The notes under the pieces: generated by a model
Databases searched by the model: none
What the model was told of the DNA's origin: nothing
Seen by the model: only the letters and a program-made list of their open reading frames with translations
In this document: positions 20,336 to 32,989 of the stretch, in pieces
Layout: every line of letters starts with the position of its first letter
How positions within the stretch are numbered: the stretch's first letter is position 1
DNA from: Notamacropus eugenii
Taxonomy: Eukaryota; Chordata; Mammalia; Diprotodontia; Macropodidae
Assembly: GCF_028372415.1 (NCBI RefSeq)
Contig: NW_027325131.1
Span: 558,001 to 622,000 of the forward strand
Reading direction: 5' to 3'
Length of the DNA: 64,000 nt
Position numbers and translations under genes: made by a program

Positions 20336-20873
20336 AGTCAATAAATACTGAATAGATAGTGAATACTGAAAACAGTAAACACTTCATGTATTGAAAGAAG
20401 GTAATAAATAATGAGGGATAAAAGTTCAGGAAGAAAGGAGTGATATCAAGCCCCCTTGAAAGAAGGTGAACACCTAAATAGGTGAAGATGAGGACTGAGG
20501 GCTTTACAAGTAAGAGCAGTATTTCAATAAAGGTAACAAAGGCAGAGAAAATAGGAATGTAGAAATTTTGGAAGGCTTTGAATGCCTGTCTAAGAAATGT
20601 TAACTGCCTGACAACAAACAAAAAGACAAACTTTTAAATTTAATATGTAGTATTAGCATTTTATACATCATGCTCTTAGTTCCAGAGAGTCAACAACTCA
20701 ATAAATCAAGCTATGACTTTTGTTAACTTCCAAATTGTAAATTTCCACAATGAAAATTTAACAATTGGCTCTCTCCACCCCATAGGAGGTCAGTTTAACA
20801 TACCCACCTCTCAAGCTGTTTTCCTCTCTTCTTAAGGTTCTATTTTTAGAGATAAATTTTCTATCTTTCCAAC
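20336..20873. other. Upstream flank of OR pseudogene 1
   Basis: No coding feature is supported; the 98-codon minus-strand open frame at 20325-20621 has no known motif. In an intact OR gene the intron and upstream non-coding exon would lie here or further left, but neither can be placed. Confidence 0.4.
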
Positions 20874-20875
20874 AG
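20860..20875 (+). other. Splice acceptor of OR pseudogene 1
   Basis: A pyrimidine-rich tract TTTTCTATCTTTCCAACAG ends at AG 20874-20875, five bases before the ATG. OR coding exons typically follow a non-coding 5' exon, and this is a good acceptor in the expected place. Confidence 0.55.
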
Positions 20876-20880
20876 GGACT

Positions 20881-21812
20881 ATGTTGAATGTTGACCAAAA
20901 TCAGACTGTTACAGCTATATTCCTACCGAGAGGATTTTCTGATTATCCACATCTTCAAGTCCCTCTCTTCCTTGTGTTTTCTACAATTTATGTGATAACT
21001 GTTGTGGGGAATCTAGGCATGATTGTAGTCATCAGGATCAACCCCAAACTTCACACCTCCATATACTTCTTCCTCAGCCACTTGTCTTTTGTGGATCTCT
21101 GTTACTCTACTGTAGTTATACTCAAACTACTAGAGAAATTACTTGTGGAAGATACAACAATCTCTATTACAGCATGCATCACACAGTTTCTTTTTACTGC
21201 AACGTCTGTGGTGACAGAGACATTCATGTTGGCAATGATGGCCTATGACCGCTTTGTGGCCATTTGTAAACCCTTGCTATACACAGTGGCCATGTCTCAA
21301 ACACTCTGTGCACTGATGGTTGCTGGGGAATATTCATGGGGAATAATATCTTCTTTGATATTCACATAATGTCTTTTTGTGGAACTAACATTATCAATAA
21401 CTTTCTTTGTGAGAACTCGGTCATCCTTTCTGCTTCCTGCTCAGATAGACAATTTAGTGAAATAATACTTGTTGCTTTTGCCAATTTCAATGATTATAAG
21501 CACTCTTATAACCATTATCATGCCCTATCTTTTTATTTTTATCACTGTTATGAAGATGCGTTCAGCCAATGTGAAGCAGAAAGTCCTCTCTACCTGTGCC
21601 TCCCACTTGACTGCTACAATCATCTTCGATGAGACCATTCTCTTTCTCTATTGTGCACCCACTTCCAAAAGCTTATGGCTCATAGTCAAAGTGACTTCTG
21701 TTTTTTATACAATAGTGATCCCTATGCTAAACTCCATAAAATATAGTTTGAGGAACAAAGATGTGAAGGAAACCTTCAGGAAATTAATAGGCAAAACTGT
21801 ATTTTTAGTTGA
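20881..21812 (+). pseudogene. Olfactory receptor pseudogene, class II, OR5D-like
   Basis: Olfactory receptors are seven-pass G-protein-coupled receptors of olfactory sensory cilia. From ATG 20881 the frame gives FLVFSTIYVITVVGNLGMIV (TM1), [20 protein letters not shown] (TM2), [20 protein letters not shown] (TM3 and the [10 protein letters not shown] signature) and then stops at 21367. The sequence continues one frame over (FLCENSVILSASCSD) to about 21470. It then returns to the first frame for TM5-TM7, with [16 protein letters not shown] and [20 protein letters not shown]. Two compensating small indels thus kill it. LHTPMYFF is LHTSIYFF and PMLNPLIYS is PMLNSIKYS, so missense decay has also begun. 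The closest match in this window is the intact gene at 62029. Confidence 0.92.
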
Positions 21813-21849
21813 AATGTATGTGTATGTGTGTGTGTGTAGCATATACTTA

Positions 21850-21990
21850 TATATGTACGCAGTTTCTCCCCTAATAAAATATGAGTTATTTGTGACCAAG
21901 AACTATTTAATATTTGTCTTCACATCCTCATCACCTAGTAAAACTTTTCGTATACAGTAGATGCTTAATAATACTTAGTGATTAAATAAT
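21850..21990 (+). mobile_element. L2 LINE 3' end, degenerate
   Basis: CATCCTCATCACCTAGTAAA, then ACAGTAGATGCTTAATAATA and TTAGTGATTAAATAA, follow the L2 3' terminus (CCCCAGTGCCTAGCACAGTG and AGTAGGTGCTCAATAAATG). It lies directly downstream of OR pseudogene 1. Confidence 0.55.
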
Positions 21991-22439
21991 TGCCTCTATG
22001 CTTAGATGTTGCTAATCTAGCCAATGATAGTATTGAGCAAGAATTATTTCATTCCCACCAAACATTCTAGTCCAAGGAGTTAGACTATAAAATCAATGCT
22101 GTCAGTATCCTAGAACACATCCTTCCCCTACTGCATTATAAAATTTGTGAAGATGAACTTTGGAGTTAATCCAAGGAAAGAACTGAGAAATATTCCCAGC
22201 AGAAATATATCAGTAAGGTTAATAAAACCCCTAACAGAACATAAAAGAGATATACTACTTGTGGGTTAAAACCTGAAAGAGGGAGAATTGAATCACTGAC
22301 TTCAGTATAATTTGATTTATTTCTACACAGTATGGAATGATTTCTTCATTCCTTTTAAGGATTTTAGAAAAAACAAGGCAGTTCCTTTGAGAAGCCTTAC
22401 CTTCTCTCAAGGTTATTGAGGAAAAGAGGAAGGCTTTTC

Positions 22440-22860
22440 TGACCAAATGACTTTTATGGCCATTGCATTCAGGTATAAAGAAAGCATTAATGGATATCAG
22501 AAAATTCTTCTCAAAGAAGGTATGATTTTATTTGGCACTTCAAGGAAGCCAGAGAGGTTAGATGAAGAATAGGAAGAAAATTCCAAGCAAGGGGTACGAT
22601 AAAGTGAAAATCCTCAGTCAGGATATGGTATGTTGTATTTGAAGACCAGCAAAGGAGACAGTGCCATATGTCACAGAGTACAGGGGTTTGGGGATGGTGT
22701 GGGAGTAGTGTGTAAGAAGACTAAAATGTTATATGGGGGCCATGTTACGAAGGGCTTTGAATTTAAAAAAAAAATGATGCTATATTTGACCCTGGAAATA
22801 ATAGTGAGACACTACAATTTACTGAATAAGGGAAAATTTAATTCTGGGTAACTGGATATA
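22440..22860 (+). repeat. Ancient interspersed repeat, family not named
   Basis: The region contains GGCACTTCAAGGAAGCCAGA, AATTCCAAGCAAGGGGTACG, then GCCATGTTACGAAGGGCTTT and TTGACCCTGGAAATAATAGT. These match a very common old mammalian repeat with the pattern CTTGAAGGAAGCCAGGGA and GAAGGGCTTTAAATGCC. Another part of the same family is at 54440-54830. The short open frame at 22630-22851 lies within it and is not a gene. Confidence 0.5.
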
Positions 22861-23529
22861 TTTATATATTTATAACTGGATGCAGTGAACGTTTGGTGAC
22901 TTTGATATCTGAGCAAGCTCTGCTCAAAAATGCCTGGTTTAGCTGCCTTCATGACTATTGGAACAAATAATTCTCATTCACTAGTTCCACCTGGGAAGTC
23001 TTTGCATGAAGACAAACCCCACCCCTACATTAACTCACTGACAGGTCGGAGGCTTGTCAGTTACCCTCAACCTACTTTAGCCCATCTGCTGAGTTAGCCA
23101 CATTACAGCAACATTTTGGAGTCACAGGTAAGAGTCGTGTGGCAGGTAGACACCAAAGGTAGATAAGCAGTCCTGAAAGGGGCTCAGAGAGTGCTTAAAT
23201 CAGAAGTTCTAGTCCTTCTTGTAAACCCCATATACCCCTTTCTCTTCCCATTTGGTAATTAAATCAAATGTTTGCTGTTAACATGATTTCTAGACTTTTT
23301 CTTGTCTGGTGCTTACTATGACAATTAATAACTACATTTGTAAATAAAAATAAAAAACCCAATAGTTTGTGTTGGACTAATCTTCAATAACATGCTTGAA
23401 TAAGCCATGTTTAAACAATTTATCATGTAAAATCATAAATAAAATAGAGATTACTGAGAGGAGACGTAAGATTTATTTCATTATGTTCCTGGAGAGAAAG
23501 TCTTAACTCCCTTAACGTATATGGATGCA

Positions 23530-23627
<98 letters not shown>

Positions 23628-25344
23628 AAACATAATTATATGTTTGTGCGTAATTATGCTGCATACATATTTCAACAAACCTATGTATTTTATGTATTTA
23701 GAAACATTATTCAGAAAACGATTCCATAAGCTTCTTCACACTTCCCAAGATCCAGAACGTATGAGCAGAGGAATAAGTGCTGATCTAATCCTTTATAGAC
23801 TACATATTAAAAGAGACCAGGTATGTTTCAAGGGTGTGTCTTCAGAAAATATTGTATTGTAATCATTATTCATGCAAAATGCAGTGCAAACAAGAAGTGC
23901 TTAATATAATTTTAAAACCTTTTATTTAGCAGAATTTAAATGAACTGTACTTAATTTAATTGATTGTTTTTCAAGTTAGATTTAATATAATTGAATTTCC
24001 CTATGTTTAACTTTACTATGCAGAGCTATTCTGACAGATGACAAGGTAAAGGGATAATCCAATAATTCCCTCCCTTATTCTTTTCACGTATTAAGTATAC
24101 CATACATGATGATTCAGGTCAGCTCTCACCTAATTACTCCTCCCACTTCCCGTTGACAAGTATTCAAAATAAAACATATTTTCATCAAAATTTTCTATTA
24201 CTTTTTCATCCTTGGATAGTTTGACATTAATGCTTGAATAAGAGATTTGATTCAGCCTTATATGTTTATGAAAAAAAGTTTTGGATGTCATTTTTGCATT
24301 ATAAACTTATAATAATCAACAAACACAAACACTTGATATACAAAGTACAACTAAAAATAGGGTTGAATAAGCAATTGTGAGCTTCTCTTTTCCCTTTAAT
24401 AGCTAATAACGTTCATAAGGTATAAATAACATAACTACTTGTTCAGGTATGATTTCAAGAAAATCCCATTCAGTATATGTGACACAGGAGACACGAGATT
24501 ATCTTTAATCATCTCTTGTGGCCCATAGAGATTCTCAGCACCCTGATTCCCTAAGGTATTCAAGACAGATAAAAGCTCCAGAGCATCATTACAAGACACT
24601 ATGTCTAGACATAGCAGAAACTATGATGGCCTAACATTATACTTTATAATATTATTACATATTATAGGTTTCTGTCTATTTTGTACTTGGCCATAACATG
24701 GCCAATGAAAACCAATTGAGGTTTGTTTTGTTGTTGTTTTTTTTTCTATTCTCATATAATGCATAAACTTACTAATGTGTAATTCTGAGAATGTCTTTTT
24801 TGGGAGGGGGAGGGGAGTGTGGTGTGGTCATGAGGAAGCTTTTACCAACAGCTTAATCACCCAATGAACCAAGGAAAATAGGGAAAAAAGTCAGTCAAGG
24901 GAGCATACCTTCAGGCAAGTGAAAGGATCCAGACATTGGTAATCTTTCCCTGCACAATGGTACTTCCTGATAGCCACAGATGTTTTGTTGGCGTCCTTGT
25001 GACTGACATATGAGAAGGGTGCTCCCAGGCAAAACAGACATTTCTTAAGCTAAAATAATGTCTGTTCTAATAGTTATAACTCTGTACTGTTCTAGCATTT
25101 GTTGAATGCATGACATATTGCTAAGTGCTAGGAAGTAAGAAATTATAAATCATAATCCCTTCCATAAGTGTTATTAAAAGTTATTTGAGATTAGAGAACT
25201 TTTATTTTTCTATTTCAAAAGTCTCACATTTCTACAATGTTACCTCTTTAACAAGAAAAATCAAAAAGTCTATCTGACATAACAAATATTTTGGGAGAGT
25301 TGGGTCCTACCCCAACTCCCTACTCACTATTCCCCTAACTTACT
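22861..25344. other. Intergenic, no gene recognised
   Basis: Apart from the microsatellite at 23533-23622 and a faint old-repeat match at 25085-25160 (CATTTGTTGAATGCATGACA), I see nothing nameable. The open frames at 23423-23729 are microsatellite translations. Confidence 0.5.
23533..23622. repeat. Compound AT/AC microsatellite
   Basis: About 50 bases of pure AT, a GT interruption, a short AT run, then about 26 bases of AC and a short AT end. Such alternating purine-pyrimidine tracts are length-polymorphic. Confidence 0.95.
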
Positions 25345-25366
25345 AACTACATACATACATACATAC

Positions 25367-25458
<92 letters not shown>
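25345..25458. repeat. ACAT then long GA microsatellite
   Basis: Five ACAT units are followed from 25367 by about 92 bases of nearly uninterrupted AG, with one AAAG break at 25376. The overlapping minus-strand frame (Ser-Leu repeats) is an artefact. Confidence 0.95.
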
Positions 25459-25460
<2 letters not shown>

Positions 25461-25789
25461 ATGTGCTCACAATCTATGGTTTTGACATGGTAGGGAGGAC
25501 CTGATACAAAAACTTCTACCAAACAGTAAATCACTGATTTAGTAAATAAATCGTAGTGACCTTCATGAAGCACTGAAAGACTAAATTAATTTGTTGCTGT
25601 TTAATTCTTTTATTTTTTTCTTTTTTTAAAGTGAATTTTATTTATTTTCGGTGCTCTACAATCACTTCCATATAACTAAGATCTTTTTGTCTCCCTTCCT
25701 CTCCTTCCCCCTTCGCTCCCCGCTTCCTCTCTGAGAAGGCATGCAATTTTACATAGGTTCTACACAAACATTCTTATTAAATATAAAAG

Positions 25790-28700
25790 CTCTCCTGCTC
25801 TGCCCTTTCACTGAACTTCAGTTCATATAAGTATTTTCAGGCCTCTCTGAAGTCTTCCTTTACATCATTTCTTATTGGACAAGAGTATTCCATTACATTC
25901 ATATACCACAATTTATTGTCATTCCCCTCTTGATTTCCATTTTTTGGCCACAACAAAGTGTGCTGTTATAAATATTTTTGGACATGTGAGATCCTTTCCC
26001 ATTTTTATGATCTCTTGAGAATACAGTCCTAGAAGCGGTATGGCTGGGTCAAAGGGTATGCAAATATTTGTAACCCTTGGGACATAGTTCCAAATTGCTC
26101 TCCAGAATTATTAGATCAGTTCACAGCTCCACCAACAATGAATTGGTGTTCCAACTCACCCACATTATCTCTCCAACATTTATCATCCACCTGTTTTGTC
26201 GTGTTAGCCGATCTGATAGGTGTGATGTGGTACTTCAGAGTTGTTTTGATTTGCACCTCTCTAATCAATAGTGATTTAGAGCATTTCTTTTCATATGCCT
26301 ATAGATGTTTTTAATTGCTTCCTCTAAAAATTGCCTGTTCATATCTTTGACCATTTATCAATTGGGGAATGACTTGTATTCTTGTATATTTGACTTAGTT
26401 CTCTCTATATTTTAGAAATGAGGTCCTTTATCACAGACACTAGTTGCAAATTTTTTTCCCCTATTTTCTCCCTCCCTCGTAATCTTGGTTGCATTGGGTT
26501 TGGTTGTGCAAAACCTTTTCAATTTAATGTAATCAAAATTATCCATTTTGCACTTCGTAATGTTTTCTGTCTCTTGTGTAGTCAAAAATTTTTCCATTCT
26601 CCATAAATCTGGTATACACTATTACTTGCTGCACTAATTTGTTTATAGTGTCAATCCAAGCGGTTTTCATACTTGCTGCTTAATAATACGTTTTTGAGAT
26701 TTGGTAGAGATAGACCACCTTCCCTAGCATTTCTTCTCATTAGTTCCCTTGATATTCTGGAACTTTGGTTCTTCCAGATGGATTTTGATATTGCTTTTTC
26801 TAGCTCTAGCAAAGAACTATCTGATAGTTTGGTATGGCACTGAATAAGTGACTTAATTTAGGTAGAATTGTCACTTTTATTACTCTGGCTCGGCCTACCC
26901 ATGAGCAACTGATGTTTTTCCACTTACTTAGATCGTACATTATTCGTGTAAAAAGTGTTTTGCAGTTGTGTTTATACAGTCCCTGGGTTTGTTTTGCCAG
27001 GTAGACTCGCAAATATTTTATAGTGTCTGCCCTAGCTTTAAATGGCATTTCTCTTTCTATCTATTGCTCTTGGACTTTGTTAGTAACATGTAGAAATGCA
27101 GAAGATTTGTGTGAGTTTATTTTGTAATATGCATCTTTGCCAGAGTTGTTTCTTTATTTCAAGTAGTTTTTTTTTTACTTGAATTGCTGGAATTCTCTAA
27201 GCATATTATATCTTCTGAAAAGAGTGATAACTAAGTTTCTTCTTTGCCTATTCTAATTCCTTCAATTTTTTTTTCTCTTATTGCTACAGCTAACATTTCT
27301 AGTATCATATACAGTAATAGTGGTTATAATGGAAATCCTCGTTTCACCCCTGATCTTACTGGAAATGCCTCTAGGTTGTCCTTATTGCATATAATGCTTG
27401 CTGAAGGTTTTATATAGATATTACTTATTATTTTATGGAAAGTTCCATTTATTCATATGTTCTCTAGTACTTTCAGTAGGAATGGGTGTTGTGTTTTGTT
27501 GAAAGCTTTTTCTGCATCTATTGAGATTATCATGTGGTTTCTGTTAGTTTTGTTGTTGATATGATCAATAATGTTCATAGTTTTCCTAATATTGAACCAG
27601 TCCTGCATTCATGGTATAAATCCCACGAGATCATAATGTATCACTCCAGTGATAAGTTTCTGTACTCTTGCTGCTAATATATTATTTAAATTTTTTGCGT
27701 CTACATTCATTACAGAAATTGGTCTATAATATTCTTTCTCTGTTTTGTCTCTTCCTCGATTAGTTTTCAAAACCATATTTGTAACATAAAAAGAATTTGG
27801 GAGGATTGCTTCTTCCCCAATTTTGCCAAATAGTCTATATAGTATTGAAATTAACTATTCTTTAAATATCTGATAGAATTCACTTGTGAATCCATCTGGC
27901 CTTGGAGAATTTTTCCCAGGGAGTTGATTGATGGCTTGTTCAATTCCTTTTTCTGATTTGGGATTAAGTATTCAGATTCCTCTTCTATTAGTCTGGGCAA
28001 TTTGTATCTTTTTAAAAATTCATCAATCTCGTATAGATTGTTGAATTTATGGGCATATAGCTGGCAAAGTAATTTCTTATTATTCTTTTAATGTCTTCCT
28101 CATTGGAGGTGAGTTCACCCGTTTCATTTGTGCTATTGGAAATTTGGTTTTCTTCTGTTTTTAATCAAATTAACTAAAGGTTTATCAATTTTATTGGTTT
28201 TTTCATAAAACTAAGTCCTAGTTTTATTGATGAATTCAATAGTTTTCTTAATTTCAAATTTAGTAATCTCTCCTTTGGTTTTCAGTATTTCTAATTTGGT
28301 ATTTACGTGTGGATTTTCAATTCCTTCTTTTTCGAGCTTTGTCAGCAGCATGACCAATTTATTGATCTCCTTTTCCTCTATTTTAATCATATGAGCATTC
28401 AAAGATAAAAAAAAAAAAGAACTTCCCCTTAGAACTACTTTTGCAGTATCCCTTAAAATTTGGTAGGGTGTCCCATTATTGACATTCTCTTGAATGAAGT
28501 TGTTGATTTTTCCTATAATTTGCTGTTTAACCCACTCATTCTTCACTGTCACACTGCTTAGTTTCCAATTAGTTTTTGTTTTATATTTCCATGGTCTTTG
28601 ATTACATATAATTTTTATTGCATTATTATCTGAGAGAGATGTGTGGACTATCTCTGCCTTTCTGCACTGGATTGTGAGGTTTTTATGGCCTAGTACATAA

Positions 28701-29306
28701 TCAATTTTTGTATATGTGCCATGTACCCCTGAGATAAAGGTATATTCCTTTCTCTCCCCATTCAAATTTCTCCAGAGTTTTATCATATCTACCTTATCCA
28801 GAGCTCTATTCACCCACTTAATTTCATTCTTGTTTATTTAGAGATTAGATTTATACAGTCCAGAGAGGGTCAGGTTGAGGTCCACCAACAGTATAGTTTT
28901 GCTGTCTCTTTCTTCCTGTAACTCCCTTAACTTCTATAAGACTTGGATGCTATACCACTTGGAGCATATATATTTAGCAATGAAATTGCTTCGTTATTTA
29001 TGGTACCTTTTAACAGGAAATAGTTTCCTTCCGTATCTCTTTTGACTAGATCTATTTCTGTTTTTGCTTTAACTGAGACTAGGATTGCTACCCCTGCTTT
29101 TTTTACATCAGCTGAAGTACAAAATATTCTGCTCTAACCTTTTCCCTTCACCCTGTGTATATAACCCAGTTCAAATGTGTTTCTTGTAAACAACATATTG
29201 TTGGATTATGGTTTTTAATCCATTCTGCTATCCTTTTCCGTTTGATGGGAGAGTTCATCCCATTCACTTTCACAGTTATGATTACTCTCTGTGTCTTTCC
29301 CTCCAT
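25790..29306 (-). pseudogene. L1 ORF2 (endonuclease and reverse transcriptase), broken
   Basis: On the minus strand the start is the ATG at 29306 (MEGKTQRVIITVKVNGMNSP), matching the L1 endonuclease N-terminus LNINGLNS. IKRKRIAEWIKNHNPTICCL and QETHL follow. A 200-codon open stretch at 28813-28211 covers the endonuclease end, with YTFISGVHGTYTKIDYVLGH and a SDNNAIKI block where the family has SDH. Downstream, polymerase blocks occur in separate frames, and the C-terminal cysteine-rich region is at about 26200-26100. Many stops and frameshifts are spread along it, so no enzyme can be made. Confidence 0.82.
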
Positions 29307-29889
29307 TCCCTTCTCCCTTGTTTGTACTTTTAGTTCTCCCTTCCCCTCCACAATAGAGTTTTCATTTTTGACAACAGCCTCCCTCGGTCTTACCTCCCTT
29401 CATTCATCCCCTCTCCCTTTTAATCCCCTTTTCCCTTACTACTTCTCCCTTCCCTTTTAACCACCCTTTCCTTTTCTTTTCCCTTTCCTTCCTACTGCCT
29501 ACAGGGCTAATTGTATTTCTATGCTGACCTGAGTTTCCTGCACCCTCCTTGAATCTAATCTGATGAGAGTACTTCTCACACAATGCGTATCTCCCTCACT
29601 TCTTTCCTTCTACTGCAACATATTTTTGTGCCTCTTTCTGTGATGCAATTTATTTTTTTCTGCCTCCTCCTTTGCACATCTCCCATTACAATCCTTTCAG
29701 ACCCTGAAATCATATTTGTTGTCATCATATCATTTAATTTATGCCTACTCCCTCTATTTATGTATATCCCTTTTAATTTTATAATAAATATACAATTCTA
29801 AGGATTAACTAGTATCATCTTCCCTTATAGGGATATAAAAAGTTTGTTCATATTGAATATCAAAATTTTTCCCCTGTTTACTTTTTTGT

Positions 29890-30939
29890 ACCTCTCTGGA
29901 GACCTGCATTTGGAGATCAAATTTTCTATTGAGTTCTGGCCCTCAGGAAAGTCCGCAAATCCCTTATTTCAGTGAGTGTCCATCTCCTTGCTTGAAATAT
30001 TATGCTCAACTTTGTTGGCTAATTGATCCTTGGTTGTAGTCCCAGCTTCTTTACCTTACAGAATATGGTATTCCAGTTCCCTTGGTGTTTTAATATAGAA
30101 ACAGGAAGGTCCTGTGTGATCCTGACTGTAGCTCCTCGATATTTAATTTGTGCCTTTTTGGCTGCCTGCAATATTTTCTCATTCACTTGACAGCTCTGGA
30201 TTTTGGTAACTATATTCCTTGATGTTTACAGTTTGGGAGCCCTTTCTAGAGGTGAAGGGTATATTCTTTCCATGATTATTTTGTCCTCTAGGTCTGGGAC
30301 TTCTGGGCAATTTTCCGTGATGATTTGTTGAATGACATTTTCCAGGCTCTTTTTTTTTCATCACGGCTTTCTGGTAAACCAACAATCCTTAAATTTTCTC
30401 TCCTGGATCTGTTTTCCGGGTCAGTTGTTTTTCCAATTAGATATTTTACATTTTCTTCTATCTATTCATTCTTTAGATTCTGTTTAACAGATTCTTGATA
30501 TTTCATAGATTTAATAGCTTCTACTTGCCCAATTTTATTTTTATTAAATTGTTTTTTTTTTTCAGTTAACTTTTGCATCTCCTTTTCCATCTGTCCAATT
30601 GTTCCTTCTAAGGAGTTATTTTCACCAGTTAGATTTTGTTCTTCCTTTACCATTTGTCCAATTTTCCTTTTTAAAAAGCTGTTCTCTTCACTGAATTCTT
30701 TTTTTCATACTTTTAAAATCATTGACCAGTTTTTCATCTGTTTCTCTAATTTGAGTTTTAAAACTCTTCCTGTGCTTTTCCAAGAAGGCTCTTTGTGCTT
30801 CAGACCAGTTCATATTCCCTTCTGAATTTTCAGATTGGTGTACAGTCTCAATGCTGGCCTCTTTGGTATTTGTGTTTTCGTCCTTGTCCCCATAGAAAGA
30901 TTTTCTGGATTTTTCTTTTCTGCTTTGCTTCTTAATCAT
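29890..30939 (-). pseudogene. L1 ORF1, broken
   Basis: On the minus strand the start is the ATG at 30939 (MIKKQSRKEKSRKSFYGDKD), aligned with 34837 of the plus-strand L1. The first 83 codons are open and reach the beginning of the coiled coil. A second open stretch at 30653-30462 continues the coiled coil with GENNSLEGTIGQMEKEMQKL. The C-terminal RNA-binding domain is recognisable down to about 29890 but is broken in several places. Nothing functional can be made. Confidence 0.8.
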
Positions 30940-31577
30940 GATAATAACCCTTTTCCTAGTTTTTGAAGTGTGTCACTGAATCTATGGCACAGAGGGCTCT
31001 GTCCCACTGTTCTTGTACCTCAAACTCGATGCTTTGTGTGTTGTGGCCTCTGGTTCTTTCAGCTAGAAGCTAGAATGCTGGTGCTTAGCTGGTGCTGAGC
31101 TGGCTGGTGTTTGAAAGGAGAGGTCAGGTAAGGTCTTTTGAGTTTTCCCCACAGTTACCCTGAATCTTGCTCATTAAGTGTGCGGGAAGGGTGATCTGGA
31201 CACATGAGAGTCCTTTGCTGAGTTAGAGCATAAGCAAGCTCAGCTCTCTGAGCTAGTGTCATCCCGATTCCACTGGCGTACTGACGTTTGCCTGAGGTCC
31301 TTCTGTTGGCAGTTGCTGAATTTACCCCACTAGGGCTCAGAACTTTCTCCAGGTTCATTGAGGTGGAGCTCTGATCCTGCACTGGTCTCCTTTGGCCACA
31401 GCAAGAGGAACCCTCCTTAGAGATCTTTCTAGCATCCTGGGCTGAGAATCTCTTTAGCCCTTCTGCTCCTTCCACTGCTCGAAGCTTTTCCCCTGGGAGA
31501 TATTCACTGCACTCGTCAAGGTCAACAACGAGAGGGAGATACTACTTACCAATTACTCCTCCATCTTGGCTCCCATA
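30940..31577 (-). promoter_or_regulatory. L1 5' UTR, single promoter module
   Basis: On the minus strand the UTR begins GGGAGCCAAGATGGAGGAGT, with an AAGATGG YY1-like core 8 bases in. A sequence like the proximal module at 34200-34330 follows, with TATCTCCCTC and TTGACCTTGACG blocks. The extra upstream module seen at 33788-34200 is absent. This is the same UTR type as the small element at 48039-48556. Confidence 0.65.
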
Positions 31578-31589
31578 ACTGGAAATCTG

Positions 31590-31843
31590 TTCAATTGTTT
31601 TAGTAACATCCAGCTCTTCATAAGCTCATGTGGGGTTTTCTTGGCAAAGATACTGGAGCGGCTTGGGGTTTCCTTCTCCAGCTTCTTTTATAGATGAGGA
31701 AACTAGAATAGACAGCATTAAGTGATTTGTTCAGGAACAAACAATAATTAAGTGTCTGAGGACAGCTTTGAGCTCAGGAAGATCAGTCTTCCTGAATTCA
31801 GGTCTGGTACTCTGTGTACCATACCACTTAGTTGTCCTAGCTT
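31590..31843 (-). mobile_element. Marsupial SINE (MAR1-like, RTE-type tail), minus strand
   Basis: The plus strand reads GGGGTTTTCTTGGCAAAGAT, ACTGGAGCGGCTTGGGGTTT, CCTTCTCCAGCTTCTTTTAT, AGATGAGGAAACTAGAATAG, then AAGTGATTTGTTCAGGAACA, GAGCTCAGGAAGATCAGTCT and ATACCACTTAGTTGTCCT. This is the complement of a very common marsupial SINE, with the tRNA-like head at the right end. The first block resembles a BovB segment, consistent with mobilisation by RTE enzymes. The open frame at 31752-32036 partly overlaps it and has no further support. Confidence 0.85.
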
Positions 31844-32699
31844 AAAGGGCAAGAGAAAAAGACAGGGAAAGAGTCAGGAGCAGAGCTGGGTTGAAAATGA
31901 ACAAGACTATTCTGAAGACTTTCAAAAACAGAATCTTCTGTTTGAGAAATATGTAACAGTGCTTAATGTCGAGGTGGGGAAAAAGAGAAAAATAAAAACT
32001 GAAGTGATAACTTTAATTTATATTTCAAAAGAATAGCAAGTTATTCACAATAGATTTGCTCTTCCATGTGCAATCTTTTTTGTGGATTTTGTTATGCAAA
32101 TGCTTGTTTTAGTCCATAAATTAAAATATTATAATTTTTTAAAAAGAACTAAATAGTTATTTCATCTCATGTGTTTACTAGATATTTAACACTTGTCAGA
32201 TTGTTTAATTTCTCTTAGTCTTAGTTTCTTCATCTGTAAAAGAGGTGAATATATAAAAATACTCAACTAGGATAAATATTAAGGAGAAAAAAATGAGAAA
32301 CGAAAGCATAAGAGTAATTGACAAGTGTTTGAAAGATTAAGGAGAGAAGTTAGATAGAAAAATGAAGATATAAAGACTAGAGAGGACATTAGAAATATAG
32401 GGCCAAGACTCTGGGTAAGTATGGTTACCTGTATGATAATGAAGACAGTAGAAGGATAAACGAAATATTTCTGCTAAAAAAAAAGTACCAGATTTTTTTT
32501 TCTAGGCTTATCCTTGTTTGCATTTTCCATATTTGGACAGCTCTCATTCATTTCTCATATCTCTGGGTCCATTTATACGTGTGTGTTGTTTTTAGGTTTG
32601 GTTTTCTTCTCTAAACCCTACCCAGTTCCCTAACCCATTAGTTTTTCCTTTATTCAACTTTAAATATTTAGACATTTTCACCTTAAATTAAAATTTAAA
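31844..32699. other. Intergenic, nothing recognised
   Basis: AT-rich sequence with no nameable gene, RNA or repeat. Confidence 0.4.
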
Positions 32700-32900
32700 A
32701 AATGAAAACTAACGTTTACATAGTATTTTACAGTTTTCAAAGCATTTCACATATGTGATCTGAAATGATTCTTTTAGAAATCTTATGAAATAAGTATTTT
32801 TATTATTTCCAATTTTCAGATGTGGAAAAAAATCAGTCAGAGAGTAAGTGACTTAGTCAGGTTCACACAGCTAGGATATGTATAATCTAGGAATCGGTTT
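32700..32900 (-). mobile_element. MIR SINE, minus strand
   Basis: The plus strand gives the complement of MIR: TTTACAGTTTTCAAAGCATT, TCACATATGTGATCTGAAAT, ATTTCCAATTTTCAGATGTG, then AAGTGACTTAGTCAGGTTCA and CACAGCTAGGATATGTATAA. The order and spacing fit a full-length but old copy. Confidence 0.75.
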
Positions 32901-32989
32901 CAAGTCATTCACACAATCAAAAACAAAAGAAAATAAAGAAAGTGGAAAAACTCAACAACAACAAACAAACAAATAAAACAAAAAACATT

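Larger units (their letters stand above)
25615..31577 (-). mobile_element. Near full-length L1 LINE, minus strand, inactive
   Basis: On the minus strand this runs from GGGAGCCAAGATGGAGGAGT at 31577 through a single-module 5' UTR, ORF1 (30939 down to about 29890), a purine-rich inter-ORF segment, ORF2 (29306 down to about 25790) and a 3' UTR ending near 25615. The plus strand there shows T-rich TTTTATTTTTTTCTTTTTTT. All parts are present in the normal order, about 6 kb. Both ORFs have many frame breaks, so it is dead. A MAR1-like SINE lies beside its 5' end. No convincing target-site duplication was seen. Confidence 0.9.

Noticed and set aside
25615-31577. Possibility that this or the L1 at 33788 is active
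   Set aside because: Many frame breaks in both ORFs, and catalytic aspartates changed in the plus-strand copy.
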